NCBI RefSeq assembly: GCF_000632715.1
Contig: NZ_BAWO01000045.1
Location: forward strand, 1 to 53,238
DNA from: Parageobacillus caldoxylosilyticus NBRC 107762
GTDB taxonomy: Bacteria > Bacillota > Bacilli > Bacillales > Anoxybacillaceae
Direction: 5' to 3'
Length of the DNA: 53,238 nucleotides
A model generated the notes under the pieces. That model was not told the origin of the DNA and made no database searches. It worked only from the letters and a program-made list of their open reading frames with translations. Below are positions 45,447 through 53,238 of this stretch, piece after piece (position 1 is the stretch's first letter; each line of letters begins with the position of its first letter). The translations under genes and the position numbers were made by a program.

Positions 45447-45857
45447 TTATTTTTCTTTTATTTTTGGCAAAATTTGAATATAGTCGAAATCGAGCGTATC
45501 GACCGCATCTTCAATATCAAGGCGGGTGATAAACCGATAAGACAATCCCGGCTGTGAAGGCGGAAGCGAATCAGGAATGTGATACGAAAACGGGATCTCC
45601 TTTCTCTGCCCCGGTTCGATGATAAACGTTTTCGCCACCGGTATCGTCGCAATGACAGCGTCCACTTCCTTGCCGTTATGCAACGTTTTTTGCACCAGCT
45701 CCACATCGAGCCTTGTAATCTTTTGTTCCACTGTTCCGCCGTAAATATGCAGCACCCCGTCAATGTATTCCCCAGGCTGCAGCACCGTTTTATTTAAAAT
45801 CAAATCGACATACGCCGATCCGACTCCTATTCTTGACATCATTTTGCGCAATAGCAT
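45447..45857 (-). CDS. Spo0M-like single arrestin-domain protein
   Basis: A protein of 136 residues resembling the N-terminal half of the sporulation-control protein Spo0M. It has SAYVDLILNKTVLQPGEYIDG, then VEQKITRLDVELVQKT and IPFSYHIPDSLPPSQPG, typical strands of the arrestin-like fold. Spo0M of B. subtilis is about 258 residues, so the second half is missing. The frame ends cleanly with a stop after KIKEK, 10 bases before the glpF promoter. It may be a natural short paralogue or a truncated gene. The ATG has GAGGTG upstream. Confidence 0.7.
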   Translation of the reverse strand: MLLRKMMSRIGVGSAYVDLILNKTVLQPGEYIDGVLHIYGGTVEQKITRLDVELVQKTLHNGKEVDAVIATIPVAKTFIIEPGQRKEIPFSYHIPDSLPPSQPGLSYRFITRLDIEDAVDTLDFDYIQILPKIKEK

Positions 45858-45941
45858 CTGTCACACCTCTTGTCCATTTCTCTTTTTCTTTCTCCATATA
45901 TTACGAAGCAAAGGGAAAGTTTGTTTCGTCTATTTGCCCAT

Positions 45942-45983
45942 AAAAAATAAACAGACTTGTGCCTCATACAGCAAAAGTCTGTT
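45942..45983 (-). terminator. terminator downstream of the 46072-46323 gene
   Basis: On the minus strand a 9-base perfect stem (AACAGACTT/AAGTCTGTT) is followed by TATTTTTTATG. It lies about 90 bases past that gene's stop. Confidence 0.75.
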
Positions 45984-46071
45984 CTAAGAGCGAACAGGCA
46001 AAACAAGCTGTCATTACATTATTGATACCGCTTACAAAGAGAATATAACATGATCTTTTGTTTGTCAACCG

Positions 46072-46323
46072 TTATTCGTACACATTTTCGTTTTCAATAA
46101 TATAATCAATACGAATAACTGGAATGTCGTTTCTTTCCACCTCGGCGACGATGAGGCCGATGCGGTCATTGTAAATGCAAAACGTTTCTTGTCCTTTACG
46201 GAACGCCGTCTCCCCATAAGAAAGCACCATGTTGTAAATTTTATTGTCAGAAAAATAACGCCTACTGACTCGATTTCCTAAACGAACAATCACATCCTTC
46301 CCCGCGATTTTTCCGCGGTACAT
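46072..46323 (-). CDS. small protein, unknown
   Basis: A protein of about 83 residues, MYRGKIAGKDVIVRLGNRVS at the start and VAEVERNDIPVIRIDYIIEN near the end, with many alternating charged and hydrophobic residues suggesting a small beta-rich fold. The ATG at 46323 is chosen because AAAAGGGGGA lies about nine bases upstream. Earlier in-frame ATG codons at 46344, and further upstream, would give longer forms. I do not recognise the family. It diverges from cspD, and the cspD promoter lies within the upstream region. Confidence 0.55.
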   Translation of the reverse strand: MYRGKIAGKDVIVRLGNRVSRRYFSDNKIYNMVLSYGETAFRKGQETFCIYNDRIGLIVAEVERNDIPVIRIDYIIENENVYE

Positions 46324-46484
46324 CCGATCCATCCCCCTTTTCATTCCTACTATTCCAATGTATGGCACTTTTCTTTCATCCATTCTTACTTTTTTTCTTT
46401 TATCAAATGAATTTTGACAATGCCACAAAAAATCCCTGCTTTTTTTCCTTTTATAACTTTTTTCGGAAATTTCCTTTCTTTTTC

Positions 46485-46513
46485 TTGACGATGCCTTCCC
46501 ATTAGTGTATAGT
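46485..46513 (+). promoter_or_regulatory. cspD promoter and long cold-shock leader
   Basis: TTGACG (46485), a 17-base spacer and TATAGT (46508) form a strong sigma-A promoter. A leader of roughly 135 bases follows before the cspD ribosome site AGGAGG (46638). Long leaders of cold-shock genes fold differently at low temperature, which raises translation. Confidence 0.75.
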
Positions 46514-46654
46514 AAAGTCATCACATAACAGAATATATTTCAGGCAGTCAGCATGATTATACACCTTAGATTGCTGTGGGGTATATTTTGTTATTTGATA
46601 AAAAATCTTGAAGTTAGCCTGACCGGCTAAAGGTATTAGGAGGAATTCAGTATT

Positions 46655-46855
46655 ATGCAACGTGGTAAAGTAAAATGGTTTAACAATGAAAAAGGTTACG
46701 GTTTTATTGAAGTGGAAGGCGGTTCTGACGTATTCGTACACTTCACAGCGATCCAAGGTGAAGGGTTCAAAACGTTGGAAGAAGGTCAAGAAGTTTCTTT
46801 TGAAATCGTTCAAGGAAACCGTGGACCTCAAGCTGCTAACGTTGTCAAATTATAA
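46655..46855 (+). CDS. cspD: cold-shock protein CspD/CspB
   Basis: A single cold-shock domain of 66 residues, the normal length. The RNA-binding motifs RNP1 KGYGFIEV and RNP2 VFVHF are intact. It binds single-stranded RNA and DNA and acts as an RNA chaperone. The next genes are homologues of ypzA, ypeQ and ypeP, the same set that follows cspD in B. subtilis, so cspD is the best name; degR is absent here. Confidence 0.95.
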   Translation: MQRGKVKWFNNEKGYGFIEVEGGSDVFVHFTAIQGEGFKTLEEGQEVSFEIVQGNRGPQAANVVKL

Positions 46856-46909
46856 GGCGTTCGTTAATATAAACGAAAGAACGTACGTAATCGAAACCAG
46901 TGAGTGCTG

Positions 46910-46937
46910 AAAGACCGGCGTGGCGCCGGTCTTTTTT
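46910..46937 (+). terminator. cspD terminator
   Basis: A perfect 11-base stem (AAGACCGGCG with CGCCGGTCTT, loop TGG) followed by TTTTTTG on the plus strand, about 55 bases after the cspD stop. Confidence 0.92.
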
Positions 46938-46994
46938 GTGTGCGCGCATATTTTCTCTTCTTTCGCGAACACTATCCGCTAGGAGGTGTTGCAA

Positions 46995-47261
46995 GTGGAA
47001 CGGGATATCGATATTCATACCGGCTATAATGATATAAAACAGGTCGAAATGTTTGTCGAAACGGCCGAAAAAATGGTCGGACAAGCAACGATGAGCTTGG
47101 ACAAGGAGATGCTCGAAGGGGCAAAACAAGCGGTTGAAAATGCCTACGCCCAGCTTTCTCGCGCCCGCGCGCAAGCGACTGGCGTGGATGAAGAGTTTTT
47201 CAAACAATGTGAACAGAAACTAGAAAGAGCAGAGCACCAATTAAATGAAGCGCTGCGTTAA
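46995..47261 (+). CDS. ypzA: YpzA-like DUF2564 protein
   Basis: A protein of 88 residues that is almost entirely helical (QVEMFVETAEKMVGQATMSL, then DEEFFKQCEQKLERAEHQL), fitting a coiled hairpin. Gene order and length match B. subtilis ypzA, two genes after cspD there. Start is GTG at 46995, eight bases after AGGAGG; three preceding in-frame codons overlap the ribosome site. The function is unknown. Confidence 0.75.
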   Translation: MERDIDIHTGYNDIKQVEMFVETAEKMVGQATMSLDKEMLEGAKQAVENAYAQLSRARAQATGVDEEFFKQCEQKLERAEHQLNEALR

Positions 47262-47281
47262 GCTGCCGGCCATGCGAAAAA

Positions 47282-47311
47282 AAGGGCTTCCGTTTTGTGA
47301 AGTCCTTTTTT
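47282..47311 (+). terminator. ypzA terminator
   Basis: A 9-base stem with one G-U pair (AAGGGCTTC/GAAGTCCTT) followed by TTTTTG on the plus strand, shortly after the ypzA stop. Confidence 0.8.
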
Positions 47312-47314
47312 GTG

Positions 47315-47533
47315 CTATTTTGTTGAACGCGAAGAAACAGCTAAAAGCATTGCACCATACTGCCGCATTTTCTCGCCAACCGTGCATTGGTTGATGCAAA
47401 ACGATTGCGCATATGTTTTTCCGTATTCTTTGCGAAAGGTGCTTTTTAAAAAACAGCCTTCACAATACGTTTGCTGCAATTCCGTAATTTTGTCTAATAT
47501 TTCTTTTCGCTTGTTTAGCTTTTTCTCTCTCAT
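47315..47533 (-). CDS. ypeQ: YpeQ-like zinc-finger protein
   Basis: A basic helical protein of 72 residues with two Cys pairs, YCEGCFLK and FCINQCTVG, that could bind zinc. Size and neighbours fit B. subtilis ypeQ. It begins seven bases after the stop of the RNase-H-like gene on the same strand, so the two are probably read together. No function is established. Confidence 0.75.
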   Translation of the reverse strand: MREKKLNKRKEILDKITELQQTYCEGCFLKSTFRKEYGKTYAQSFCINQCTVGEKMRQYGAMLLAVSSRSTK

Positions 47534-47540
47534 TTTCTGT

Positions 47541-48206
47541 CTACCCTTTCTCCGTAAGTTCCATCATGCTTGTGATCATCTGCCCAGCGAGCGCCTGGCG
47601 GGCAAGCTGATCGGCTTCTTTATTTTGCTTTCGCGAAATCGGTTCATAAATCGGTTCAATCCCCAATTCGCTCATCTTTTCTTCGATGCGGTCGAGCCAT
47701 GCGTTATAATCGTCTTCAAAACACGGCCAATCGCCGGACAGCTGCTTCAAAACAACGTGCGAATCCCCGCGGAAAGTGACTGGCAAATGATGAACGCCAA
47801 GCTCCTCAAGCATTTGCATTAAAAACCAAAATGCGGCGTATTCCGCTTCATTGTTGGACTTTAACTCATCAAGCTGGAGGTTGGCGCGCAAACGATATTG
47901 CTCATTGTTTTGCTTATAGTAAACGACGACACCGGCCCCACCTTTTGCGGTCGCATGATCAAAGCCGCCGTCAAAGTAAGCAATCACATCATGTGGTTCA
48001 CTTTCCATTTCTTTTAAAAGCTTGTTTAACTCTTTTTTCGACCATATCCCACCATGATGGTCGATAAAATGAATTGCTTTCGCCCGTCCGGTTTTTTCGA
48101 AATCTTCAGCTAATGCCAGCGCCTCTTCCGCGCGGATAAAATCGGAAGTCAGCACCACTTCGCGTTTTTTTGGCGCTATATATGTCCACTGGATCCTAAC
48201 GTCCAA
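47541..48206 (-). CDS. ypeP: RNase HI-like protein YpeP
   Basis: A protein of 221 residues. The C-terminal 145 residues form an RNase HI domain: candidate catalytic residues are D79 (YFDGGFD), E122 (NNEAEYAAF), D148 (RGDSHVV) and D199 (NKEADQLARQ). The first 70 residues are a separate small domain of unclear role. It would cut RNA in RNA-DNA hybrids if active; B. subtilis YpeP, its likely counterpart, has been reported as lacking clear activity in some tests, so this is uncertain. The start is a TTG with AGGGTGA upstream, since an overlapping ATG lies in another frame. Confidence 0.85.
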   Translation of the reverse strand: MDVRIQWTYIAPKKREVVLTSDFIRAEEALALAEDFEKTGRAKAIHFIDHHGGIWSKKELNKLLKEMESEPHDVIAYFDGGFDHATAKGGAGVVVYYKQNNEQYRLRANLQLDELKSNNEAEYAAFWFLMQMLEELGVHHLPVTFRGDSHVVLKQLSGDWPCFEDDYNAWLDRIEEKMSELGIEPIYEPISRKQNKEADQLARQALAGQMITSMMELTEKG

Positions 48207-48478
48207 ACCATCGTCACCCTTCCATCGTCCATTCCGTACCGTATTTCCTATTTTTATTATACAATGATAGTCAAGAAAACATGTAAAGCAATCAATTCCC
48301 TTCTCATTACCTATTATTATGCAACATTTGCTTCGATATCAACATTCGATTTCATTGCACATATTTTTTCAAAAAATTGTGTTCTTTTTCATCGATTTAT
48401 GATACACTATCGCTCGACTATGTTTATTTTTTGAAAAATGTGCATCCGTTAAGAAGAAAACAGAACGGGGGAATGGGG

Positions 48479-49408
48479 TTGAAAAAACGCTGGATCGCTG
48501 ATATCAGCCTGCTGGCGGTGACATTCGTCTGGGGAGCGACGTTTGTCGTCGTGCAAAATGCGATTTCATTTCTTGAACCGCTTTCGTTTAATGCCGTCCG
48601 CTTCAGCTTAGCGGGAGTATTTTTGCTGCTATGGCTGGCAATTTTTCATCGTTCTCTTTTTCGGCATTATACGTGGCCGCTCATTCGCTCCGGCATATGG
48701 ATGGGGCTGTGGCTGTTTAGCGGCTACGCTTTTCAGACGATCGGCCTGCTGTATACGACCTCGTCGAAAGCCGGATTCATTACCGGGCTCAGCGTCGTGC
48801 TTGTGCCGCTATTTTCGTTTCTCTTTCTCAAACAAAGACCGTCGCTTAACGCGGGAATCGGGGCGGTCATCGCCGCTGTCGGCCTTTATCTGTTGACGAT
48901 TGGCGACGGGAAAATGGTGCCAAATCGCGGCGATGTATTCGTATTTTTTTGCGCTGTTTCATTTGCGATGCACATTATTGTCACCGGAAAGTATTCGTCC
49001 CGCTATTCAACGCTGTTATTAACGATGACGCAAATTTTTGCGGTAGCCGTCATGTGCGCCATATTTGCGTTTTTGTTTGAAGACGCGACACAAATGTGGA
49101 ATATCGCGGTGCTGCGGAAACAAGAAGTATGGAGCGCGCTGCTCATTACATCTTTGTTTGCCACCACCGCCGCCTTTTTAATTCAGACAAACTTTCAGAA
49201 ATATACGACAGCCGCCCGCGTCGCCCTCATTTTTGCGATGGAGCCCGTTTTTGCCGCCCTGACCGCCTACATTTGGGCGGGAGAGCGGCTTACCGCTTCC
49301 GGAGTCATTGGCTGCATTGGTATTTTGGGCGGCATGATTCTTGCTGAACTTCCGCTGACGTGGATCCTTGGAAAATGGTGGCGGACAAAACGGCATTTTA
49401 CTTCATGA
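48479..49408 (+). CDS. DMT-family (EamA) transporter
   Basis: A membrane protein of 309 residues with ten helices in two EamA repeats. Typical segments are AVTFVWGATFVVVQNAI early, TSSKAGFITGLSVVLVPLFS, and AARVALIFAMEPVFAALTAY in the second half. Family members export amino acids or metabolites; the substrate cannot be told. The start is TTG at 48479, six bases after GGGGGA; an upstream ATG sits on the ribosome site itself. The gene appears alone, next to sspL. Confidence 0.88.
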   Translation: MKKRWIADISLLAVTFVWGATFVVVQNAISFLEPLSFNAVRFSLAGVFLLLWLAIFHRSLFRHYTWPLIRSGIWMGLWLFSGYAFQTIGLLYTTSSKAGFITGLSVVLVPLFSFLFLKQRPSLNAGIGAVIAAVGLYLLTIGDGKMVPNRGDVFVFFCAVSFAMHIIVTGKYSSRYSTLLLTMTQIFAVAVMCAIFAFLFEDATQMWNIAVLRKQEVWSALLITSLFATTAAFLIQTNFQKYTTAARVALIFAMEPVFAALTAYIWAGERLTASGVIGCIGILGGMILAELPLTWILGKWWRTKRHFTS

Positions 49409-49458
49409 ACCTCTCCAGAAGCAGTGTTATGGTGGCCGCTTCGTTCAGCCGTTTTTTC

Positions 49459-49487
49459 TCATATTTTTTCACGTAAGGGTGATACTA
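49459..49487 (+). promoter_or_regulatory. sigma-G-like promoter of sspL
   Basis: TCATA (49459) and GATACTA (49481) with a 17-base spacer resemble forespore sigma-G elements (GHATR and CATNHTA). They lie upstream of a spore-protein gene, which supports forespore expression. Confidence 0.55.
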
Positions 49488-49507
49488 TGCCCGTGGAGGT
49501 GAGGGTG

Positions 49508-49645
49508 ATGGCAAAAAACGGCGGCAAAAACCGTGGAACAAAGGCGCCCGGCGTCAACCCGCAAGGCTTTGGCCAAGATGCAGCATTTACTCCAGACCCG
49601 AAAAGCAAGCTAGAAGATGCGGCAAAACGGTCGAACACAAAATAA
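49508..49645 (+). CDS. sspL: small acid-soluble spore protein L
   Basis: A protein of 45 residues, basic and glycine/asparagine-rich, with PGVNPQGFGQDAAFT and a C-terminal DPKSKLEDAAKRSNTK that match SspL. It is a minor spore-core protein whose exact function is unknown. The ATG has a GGAGGTGAGG site upstream, and a sigma-G-like promoter precedes it. Confidence 0.88.
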   Translation: MAKNGGKNRGTKAPGVNPQGFGQDAAFTPDPKSKLEDAAKRSNTK

Positions 49646-49677
49646 AAGCAGGCTTCCAATCGCGGAAGCCTGCTTTT
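49644..49677. terminator. bidirectional terminator between sspL and acnA
   Basis: A perfect 14-base stem (AAAAGCAGGCTTCC/GGAAGCCTGCTTTT) with a 6-base loop separates these convergent genes and has T runs on both strands. Confidence 0.93.
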
Positions 49678-49687
49678 GTTATGCTGT

Positions 49688-52408
49688 TTACTGTTTCACT
49701 TTCGCCAATTTTTCACGCAATACCATTGGCAAAATTCCGCCGTGGCGGTAATAATCGATTTCCACTTCGCTGTCAAAGCGGACGATGACTTCAAATTCTT
49801 TTTTCTCGCCCGTATCTGGATTTGTCGCCGTCACTTTGACAAGGTCGCGCGGTTTGACGCTTTCATCAATATGCACTTCGAATACTTCTTTGCCGGTTAA
49901 GCCGAGCGTTTCCGCGTTTTCCCCTTCTTTAAATTGCAGCGGCAGCACGCCCATGAGCACCAGGTTGGAGCGATGGATGCGCTCAAAGCTTTCCGCAATG
50001 ACCGTTTTAATGCCAAGCAAGAACGTTCCTTTTGCTGCCCAGTCGCGGGAGCTTCCCATTCCGTAATCTTTGCCGGCAATAACCACAAGCCCTGTGCCGT
50101 CTTGTTTGTATTTCATGCATGCATCGTAAATCGACATGACTTCGCCTGTCGGCCAGTAAGTCGTATAGCCGCCTTCTGTGCCAGGAGCAATTTGGTTGCG
50201 GATGCGGATGTTTGCAAATGTACCGCGCATCATCACTTCATGGTTGCCGCGGCGAGATCCGTAAGAGTTGAAATCTTTCGGCTCGACGCCTTTCGAGATG
50301 AGATATTGACCAGCAGGTGTATTTTTGCCGATCGCTCCGGCTGGCGAAATATGGTCGGTTGTGACGGAGTCGCCGAATTTGCCGACGACGCGCAAGCCTT
50401 TGAGCGGTTCCACTTTGCGCACATCTGGCGACAAGCCTTCAAAGAACGGCGGATTTTGAATGTATGTCGAGTTTTCATCCCATTGATAAAGCGGTTCATC
50501 CGTCGTTTCGATCGCATTCCAGCGAGGGTTGCCGTCGAACACGCGCTCATATTCTTTACGGAACAATTCTGGATCGACCGCTTGTTTGACGACTGCTTTG
50601 ACTTCTTCCATCGATGGCCAAATATCGCTGAAGTATACGTCATTGCCATCTTTATCTTTGCCGATTGGTTCGTTTAGCAAGTCGATGTCGACCGTACCTG
50701 CGAGCGCATAAGTGACAACAAGCGGCGGCGACGCCAAATAGTTTCCTTTCACTAACGGATGGATCCGGCCTTCGAAGTTGCGGTTGCCGGAAAGGACGCT
50801 TGTCACGAGCAAGTCGTTTTCGGCAATCGCTTTTTCCAGCTCTGGCGCGAGCGGTCCGGAGTTGCCGATACATGTCGTACAACCGTAGCCGACAATGTTA
50901 AAGCCGAGTTGCTCGAGATATGGAAGCAATCCCGAATCACGCAAATAGCCGGTTACGACTTTCGAACCTGGTGCGAGCGATGTTTTTACATATTTCGGAA
51001 CTTGCAATCCTTTTTCCACCGCTTTTTTCGCCACTAAGCCAGCAGCAACAAGCACGTATGGATTCGAAGTGTTCGTACAGCTTGTAATCGCGGCAATGAC
51101 AACGGCTCCTGTTTTCATTTTCACTTCTTCGCCGTTTAACGTTACCGTAATTTCTTTGTCGAGGTCCGCTTCCGTCAATCCAAAGCCTTGGTTGCCTTGC
51201 GGCGCTTTTACTGCATCGCGGAACGCTTGTTTCATTTTCGAAAGCGGAATCAAATCTTGCGGACGTTTTGGTCCGGACAAATTGGTTTCGATTTCGGACA
51301 AGTTAATTTCGACAACATCCGTAAACACTGGCTCTGGCGCATCCGGAGTGTAGAATAAGCCGTTTGCTTTGCAGTAAGCTTCGACTACCTGGACATGATG
51401 TTCATCGCGGCCGGTTAGGCGCAAATAGTCAAGCGCTTCTGCGTCGACCGGGAAGAAACCGCATGTCGCACCGTATTCTGGAGCCATGTTTGCAATCGTT
51501 GCACGGTCTGCAAGCGGCAATGTCGCTACGCCTGGGCCAAAGAATTCAACAAATTTGCCGACCACACCTTTTTTGCGAAGCACCTGCGTCACTTTTAGGG
51601 CAAGATCTGTCGCTGTGGAACCGTCCGGCAATTTTCCTGTTAAACGGACACCGATGACTTCCGGTACCGGGAAGTAAGAAGGTTGTCCAAGCATGCCGGC
51701 TTCCGCTTCAATTCCGCCGACCCCCCAGCCAAGAACGCCAAGACCGTTAATCATCGTCGTATGGGAGTCCGTGCCGACCAGCGTATCTGGAAACGCTTCA
51801 TATTCGCCGTTTTCTCCTTCTACGGTATGAACGACGTTAGCGAGATACTCTAAGTTGACCTGGTGGACAATCCCCGTTGCCGGCGGAACAGCACGATAGT
51901 TGTTAAACGCTTTCTGCGCCCATTTTAAAAACTTATAGCGCTCAGCGTTGCGCGCAAACTCTAAGTTCATGTTGTACTCTAACGCATCGTCCGTTCCAGC
52001 GCGATCTACTTGCACAGAGTGGTCAATGACAAGGTCGACTGGAATTTCCGGGTTGATTTCATATGGGTCGCCGCCTAAATCCGCCATCGCTTTGCGCATC
52101 GATGCCAAGTCCACGACGGCTGGCACACCAGTGAAGTCTTGCAAAATAACGCGCGACGGCTTAAACGGAACATCAATGTCTTTCATTTCCGGCGTTCCCC
52201 ATTTGGCAAGGTTTTCGACGTGCTCTTTTGTGATCACACGTCCATCTACCTGCCGAAGCACCGATTCTAATAACACTTTGATTGAGTACGGCAAACGGGA
52301 AATGTTGCCGATCCCTGCTTCTTCAAGCGCTTGCAAACGGTAATAGTTATATTTTTTACCGTTTACTTCAAATGAAGAGCGGGCGTTAAAAACGTCTTGT
52401 TTCGCCAT
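49688..52408 (-). CDS. acnA: aconitate hydratase (aconitase A)
   Basis: A TCA-cycle enzyme of 906 residues, the usual length for AcnA/CitB. It interconverts citrate and isocitrate. The [4Fe-4S] cluster cysteines are C444 (TSCTNTSNP), C510 and C513 ([14 protein letters not shown]), and substrate-binding motifs such as [14 protein letters not shown] (211-224) and [16 protein letters not shown] are intact. Bacterial aconitase of this type can also bind mRNA when its cluster is lost. The promoter region holds a perfect 13-base dyad. As in B. subtilis, a small spore-protein gene (sspO) lies upstream in the other direction. Confidence 0.98.
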   Translation of the reverse strand: MAKQDVFNARSSFEVNGKKYNYYRLQALEEAGIGNISRLPYSIKVLLESVLRQVDGRVITKEHVENLAKWGTPEMKDIDVPFKPSRVILQDFTGVPAVVDLASMRKAMADLGGDPYEINPEIPVDLVIDHSVQVDRAGTDDALEYNMNLEFARNAERYKFLKWAQKAFNNYRAVPPATGIVHQVNLEYLANVVHTVEGENGEYEAFPDTLVGTDSHTTMINGLGVLGWGVGGIEAEAGMLGQPSYFPVPEVIGVRLTGKLPDGSTATDLALKVTQVLRKKGVVGKFVEFFGPGVATLPLADRATIANMAPEYGATCGFFPVDAEALDYLRLTGRDEHHVQVVEAYCKANGLFYTPDAPEPVFTDVVEINLSEIETNLSGPKRPQDLIPLSKMKQAFRDAVKAPQGNQGFGLTEADLDKEITVTLNGEEVKMKTGAVVIAAITSCTNTSNPYVLVAAGLVAKKAVEKGLQVPKYVKTSLAPGSKVVTGYLRDSGLLPYLEQLGFNIVGYGCTTCIGNSGPLAPELEKAIAENDLLVTSVLSGNRNFEGRIHPLVKGNYLASPPLVVTYALAGTVDIDLLNEPIGKDKDGNDVYFSDIWPSMEEVKAVVKQAVDPELFRKEYERVFDGNPRWNAIETTDEPLYQWDENSTYIQNPPFFEGLSPDVRKVEPLKGLRVVGKFGDSVTTDHISPAGAIGKNTPAGQYLISKGVEPKDFNSYGSRRGNHEVMMRGTFANIRIRNQIAPGTEGGYTTYWPTGEVMSIYDACMKYKQDGTGLVVIAGKDYGMGSSRDWAAKGTFLLGIKTVIAESFERIHRSNLVLMGVLPLQFKEGENAETLGLTGKEVFEVHIDESVKPRDLVKVTATNPDTGEKKEFEVIVRFDSEVEIDYYRHGGILPMVLREKLAKVKQ

Positions 52409-52431
52409 ATGTATTACCCCCTCACTTCAAT

Positions 52432-52468
52432 ACTATACTATTTTTTCGACGCAAAGTCGAAAAAATAG
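52432..52468 (-). promoter_or_regulatory. acnA promoter with perfect 13-base dyad
   Basis: On the minus strand CTATTTTTTCGAC and GTCGAAAAAATAG (52468-52438) are perfect 13-base arms around a 5-base loop. TTCGAC (52461-52456) and TATAGT (52437-52432), 18 bases apart, would be the promoter, so the dyad overlaps its -35 box and spacer and may be an operator. In B. subtilis CcpC and CodY control citB, but I cannot match this dyad to their sites. Confidence 0.6.
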
Positions 52469-52580
52469 AACAAATTCTCCCAACACCCGTAAAATTGGTA
52501 CGTTTTTATCTTATTATAAGGACGATAAGTTGTAAATAGAATTTCGAAGGTTTTGTCATATTATCCCTTTTTCCAGAGGA

Positions 52581-52609
52581 GCATAAAGTTATCTTTCAGT
52601 CGCAAACTA
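52581..52609 (+). promoter_or_regulatory. sigma-G-like promoter of sspO
   Basis: GCATA (52581) and CAAACTA (52603) with a 17-base spacer fit sigma-G elements as well as those before sspL. The ribosome site CGGAGGTGAAGAGG follows. Confidence 0.55.
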
Positions 52610-52627
52610 GTACCGGAGGTGAAGAGG

Positions 52628-52777
52628 ATGGGCAAACGAAAAGCCAATCACGTCATTCCGGGCATGAACGCGGCAAGCGCGCAAGGAATGGGAGCCGGCT
52701 ATAACGAAGAATTTTCGAACGAACCATTGACAGAAGCGCAGCGCCAAAACAATAAGAAAAGAAAAAAGAACCAATAA
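52628..52777 (+). CDS. sspO: small acid-soluble spore protein O
   Basis: A protein of 49 residues, [20 protein letters not shown] at the start and ending in [16 protein letters not shown], close to B. subtilis SspO (CotK), a minor forespore protein. The ATG has CGGAGGTGA upstream. In B. subtilis sspP follows in the same operon; here a terminator follows and no sspP-like frame is seen. It is divergent to acnA, as in B. subtilis. Confidence 0.93.
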   Translation: MGKRKANHVIPGMNAASAQGMGAGYNEEFSNEPLTEAQRQNNKKRKKNQ

Positions 52778-52824
52778 CCTTGCGCTTGTTCGTCATCCCG
52801 CCCTGCCGCAAGCGGGTGCAAACA

Positions 52825-52862
52825 AAAGGGAATGTCGGATGGTGACATTCCCTTTATCTTTT
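52825..52862 (+). terminator. sspO terminator
   Basis: A perfect 12-base stem (AAAGGGAATGTC/GACATTCCCTTT) with a 7-base loop, then ATCTTTTTTT on the plus strand, about 50 bases past the sspO stop. Confidence 0.92.
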
Positions 52863-52870
52863 TTTTGCCA

Positions 52871-52914
52871 ATTCATCCCCCCACCTCTAAGCGAAGCATA
52901 GGTGGGGGATGAAT
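52871..52914. mobile_element. hairpin at an IS200/IS605-type element boundary
   Basis: A near-perfect long inverted repeat, ATTCATCCCCCCACCT (52871-52886) against AGGTGGGGGATGAAT (52900-52914), with one extra C, lies 110 bases before a tnpB start. Such hairpins mark the left end of IS200/IS605 elements; a terminator-like role after sspO is also possible. Confidence 0.5.
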
Positions 52915-53023
52915 CGGCATTTTTTATTTTCTCAGTAATCTGAATAGTTAAAAAACGTCTTTCTTCTGTCATAAAATATAAATAAATATACCGAACTTAT
53001 GTTTCGATAGAGGTGGAGAAAAG

Positions 53024-53238
53024 ATGAAAAAAGCGTATTTTTCGAGAAGATTGTATAAATTCGAAATAGATATTCTTCATGTTACAGAAACATCTTATGC
53101 ATTAGAGTTATTCAATCAAGCGAAACGTTTCGCCTTTCAAACGCTGGTCCGAGAAAAACGATGGGAACGAAAATTGTATCCAAGTCTGCATATCGCTGTG
53201 AAGAAAAAGTACGGACTGAACGATTATTTCGCCAACAG
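53024..53238 (+). CDS. TnpB-family protein, 5' part only
   Basis: A frame of 71 complete codons open at the window edge, starting MKKAYFSRRLYKFEIDILHV and continuing with FNQAKRFAFQTLVREKRWER and KKKYGLNDYFAN. It resembles the N-terminus of Geobacillus-type IS200/IS605 TnpB (OrfB) proteins, RNA-guided nucleases that cut near a target-adjacent motif. The ATG has AGAGGTGGAG upstream. Whether the RuvC domain is intact cannot be seen. It differs from the deleted tnpB at 30178-30681. Confidence 0.7.
   Translation, partial: MKKAYFSRRLYKFEIDILHVTETSYALELFNQAKRFAFQTLVREKRWERKLYPSLHIAVKKKYGLNDYFAN

Overview
The window looks like chromosomal DNA of a thermophilic, endospore-forming Bacillaceae, most likely Geobacillus or Parageobacillus. 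This is inferred from two small acid-soluble spore proteins (SspL, SspO) with sigma-G-like promoters, cspD-ypzA-ypeQ-ypeP gene order as in Bacillus, strong GGAGG ribosome sites with many TTG/GTG starts, an S-box, a GlpP-type leader and TnpB elements typical of that group. No rRNA, tRNA or CRISPR array was seen.

Left part (1-20.7 kb) is accessory in character and AT-richer. It holds two small membrane proteins, a broken SOS-controlled Y-family polymerase gene behind two LexA boxes, and two small unknown genes. Next is a reductive pyrimidine-degradation operon (preT-preA-hydA with a beta-ureidopropionase) beside a GabP-type permease, then an IS3 remnant. A two-gene unit follows (PD-(D/E)XK/helicase DUF2075 protein plus MazG-like pyrophosphohydrolase). 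Last is an eight-gene cluster equivalent to Escherichia coli yhfS-yhfZ: GntR-like regulator, PRD protein, DUF2620 protein, membrane protein, phosphotriesterase homologue, two PLP enzymes and a phosphopentomutase-like enzyme. Two near-identical dyads, one before yhfZ and one before yhfY, look like operators of this cluster.

Middle part (20.7-34 kb) has a YeeE/YedE sulfur transporter and mscL. A histidine-utilisation cluster follows (hutG, an AraC-type regulator with a degenerate receiver domain, hutU, hutI, a YjiH-family membrane protein), without hutH or hutP in the window. Then come an internally deleted tnpB with a preserved right-end hairpin, two convergent hotdog thioesterases and an AbrB-family membrane protein. 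A SAM-I (S-box) riboswitch controls a small unknown gene and a VOC-fold gene.

Right part (34-53.2 kb) is more core-like: an oligopeptide ABC transporter operon (oppDFBCA order), a PAS-GAF-PAS-GGDEF-EAL protein, and glpFK with a terminator leader and a cre site over the promoter. It continues with a single-domain Spo0M-like protein, the cspD-ypzA / ypeP-ypeQ block, a DMT transporter, sspL, aconitase with a perfect dyad over its promoter, sspO, and the start of an IS200/IS605-type tnpB cut by the window edge.

The most novel-looking items are the Gram-positive yhf cluster with its twin operators, the S-box-controlled unknown gene, the nuclease-helicase/MazG pair, and the degenerate-receiver regulator in the hut cluster. 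All functions are inferred from reading the sequence; no database search was run.
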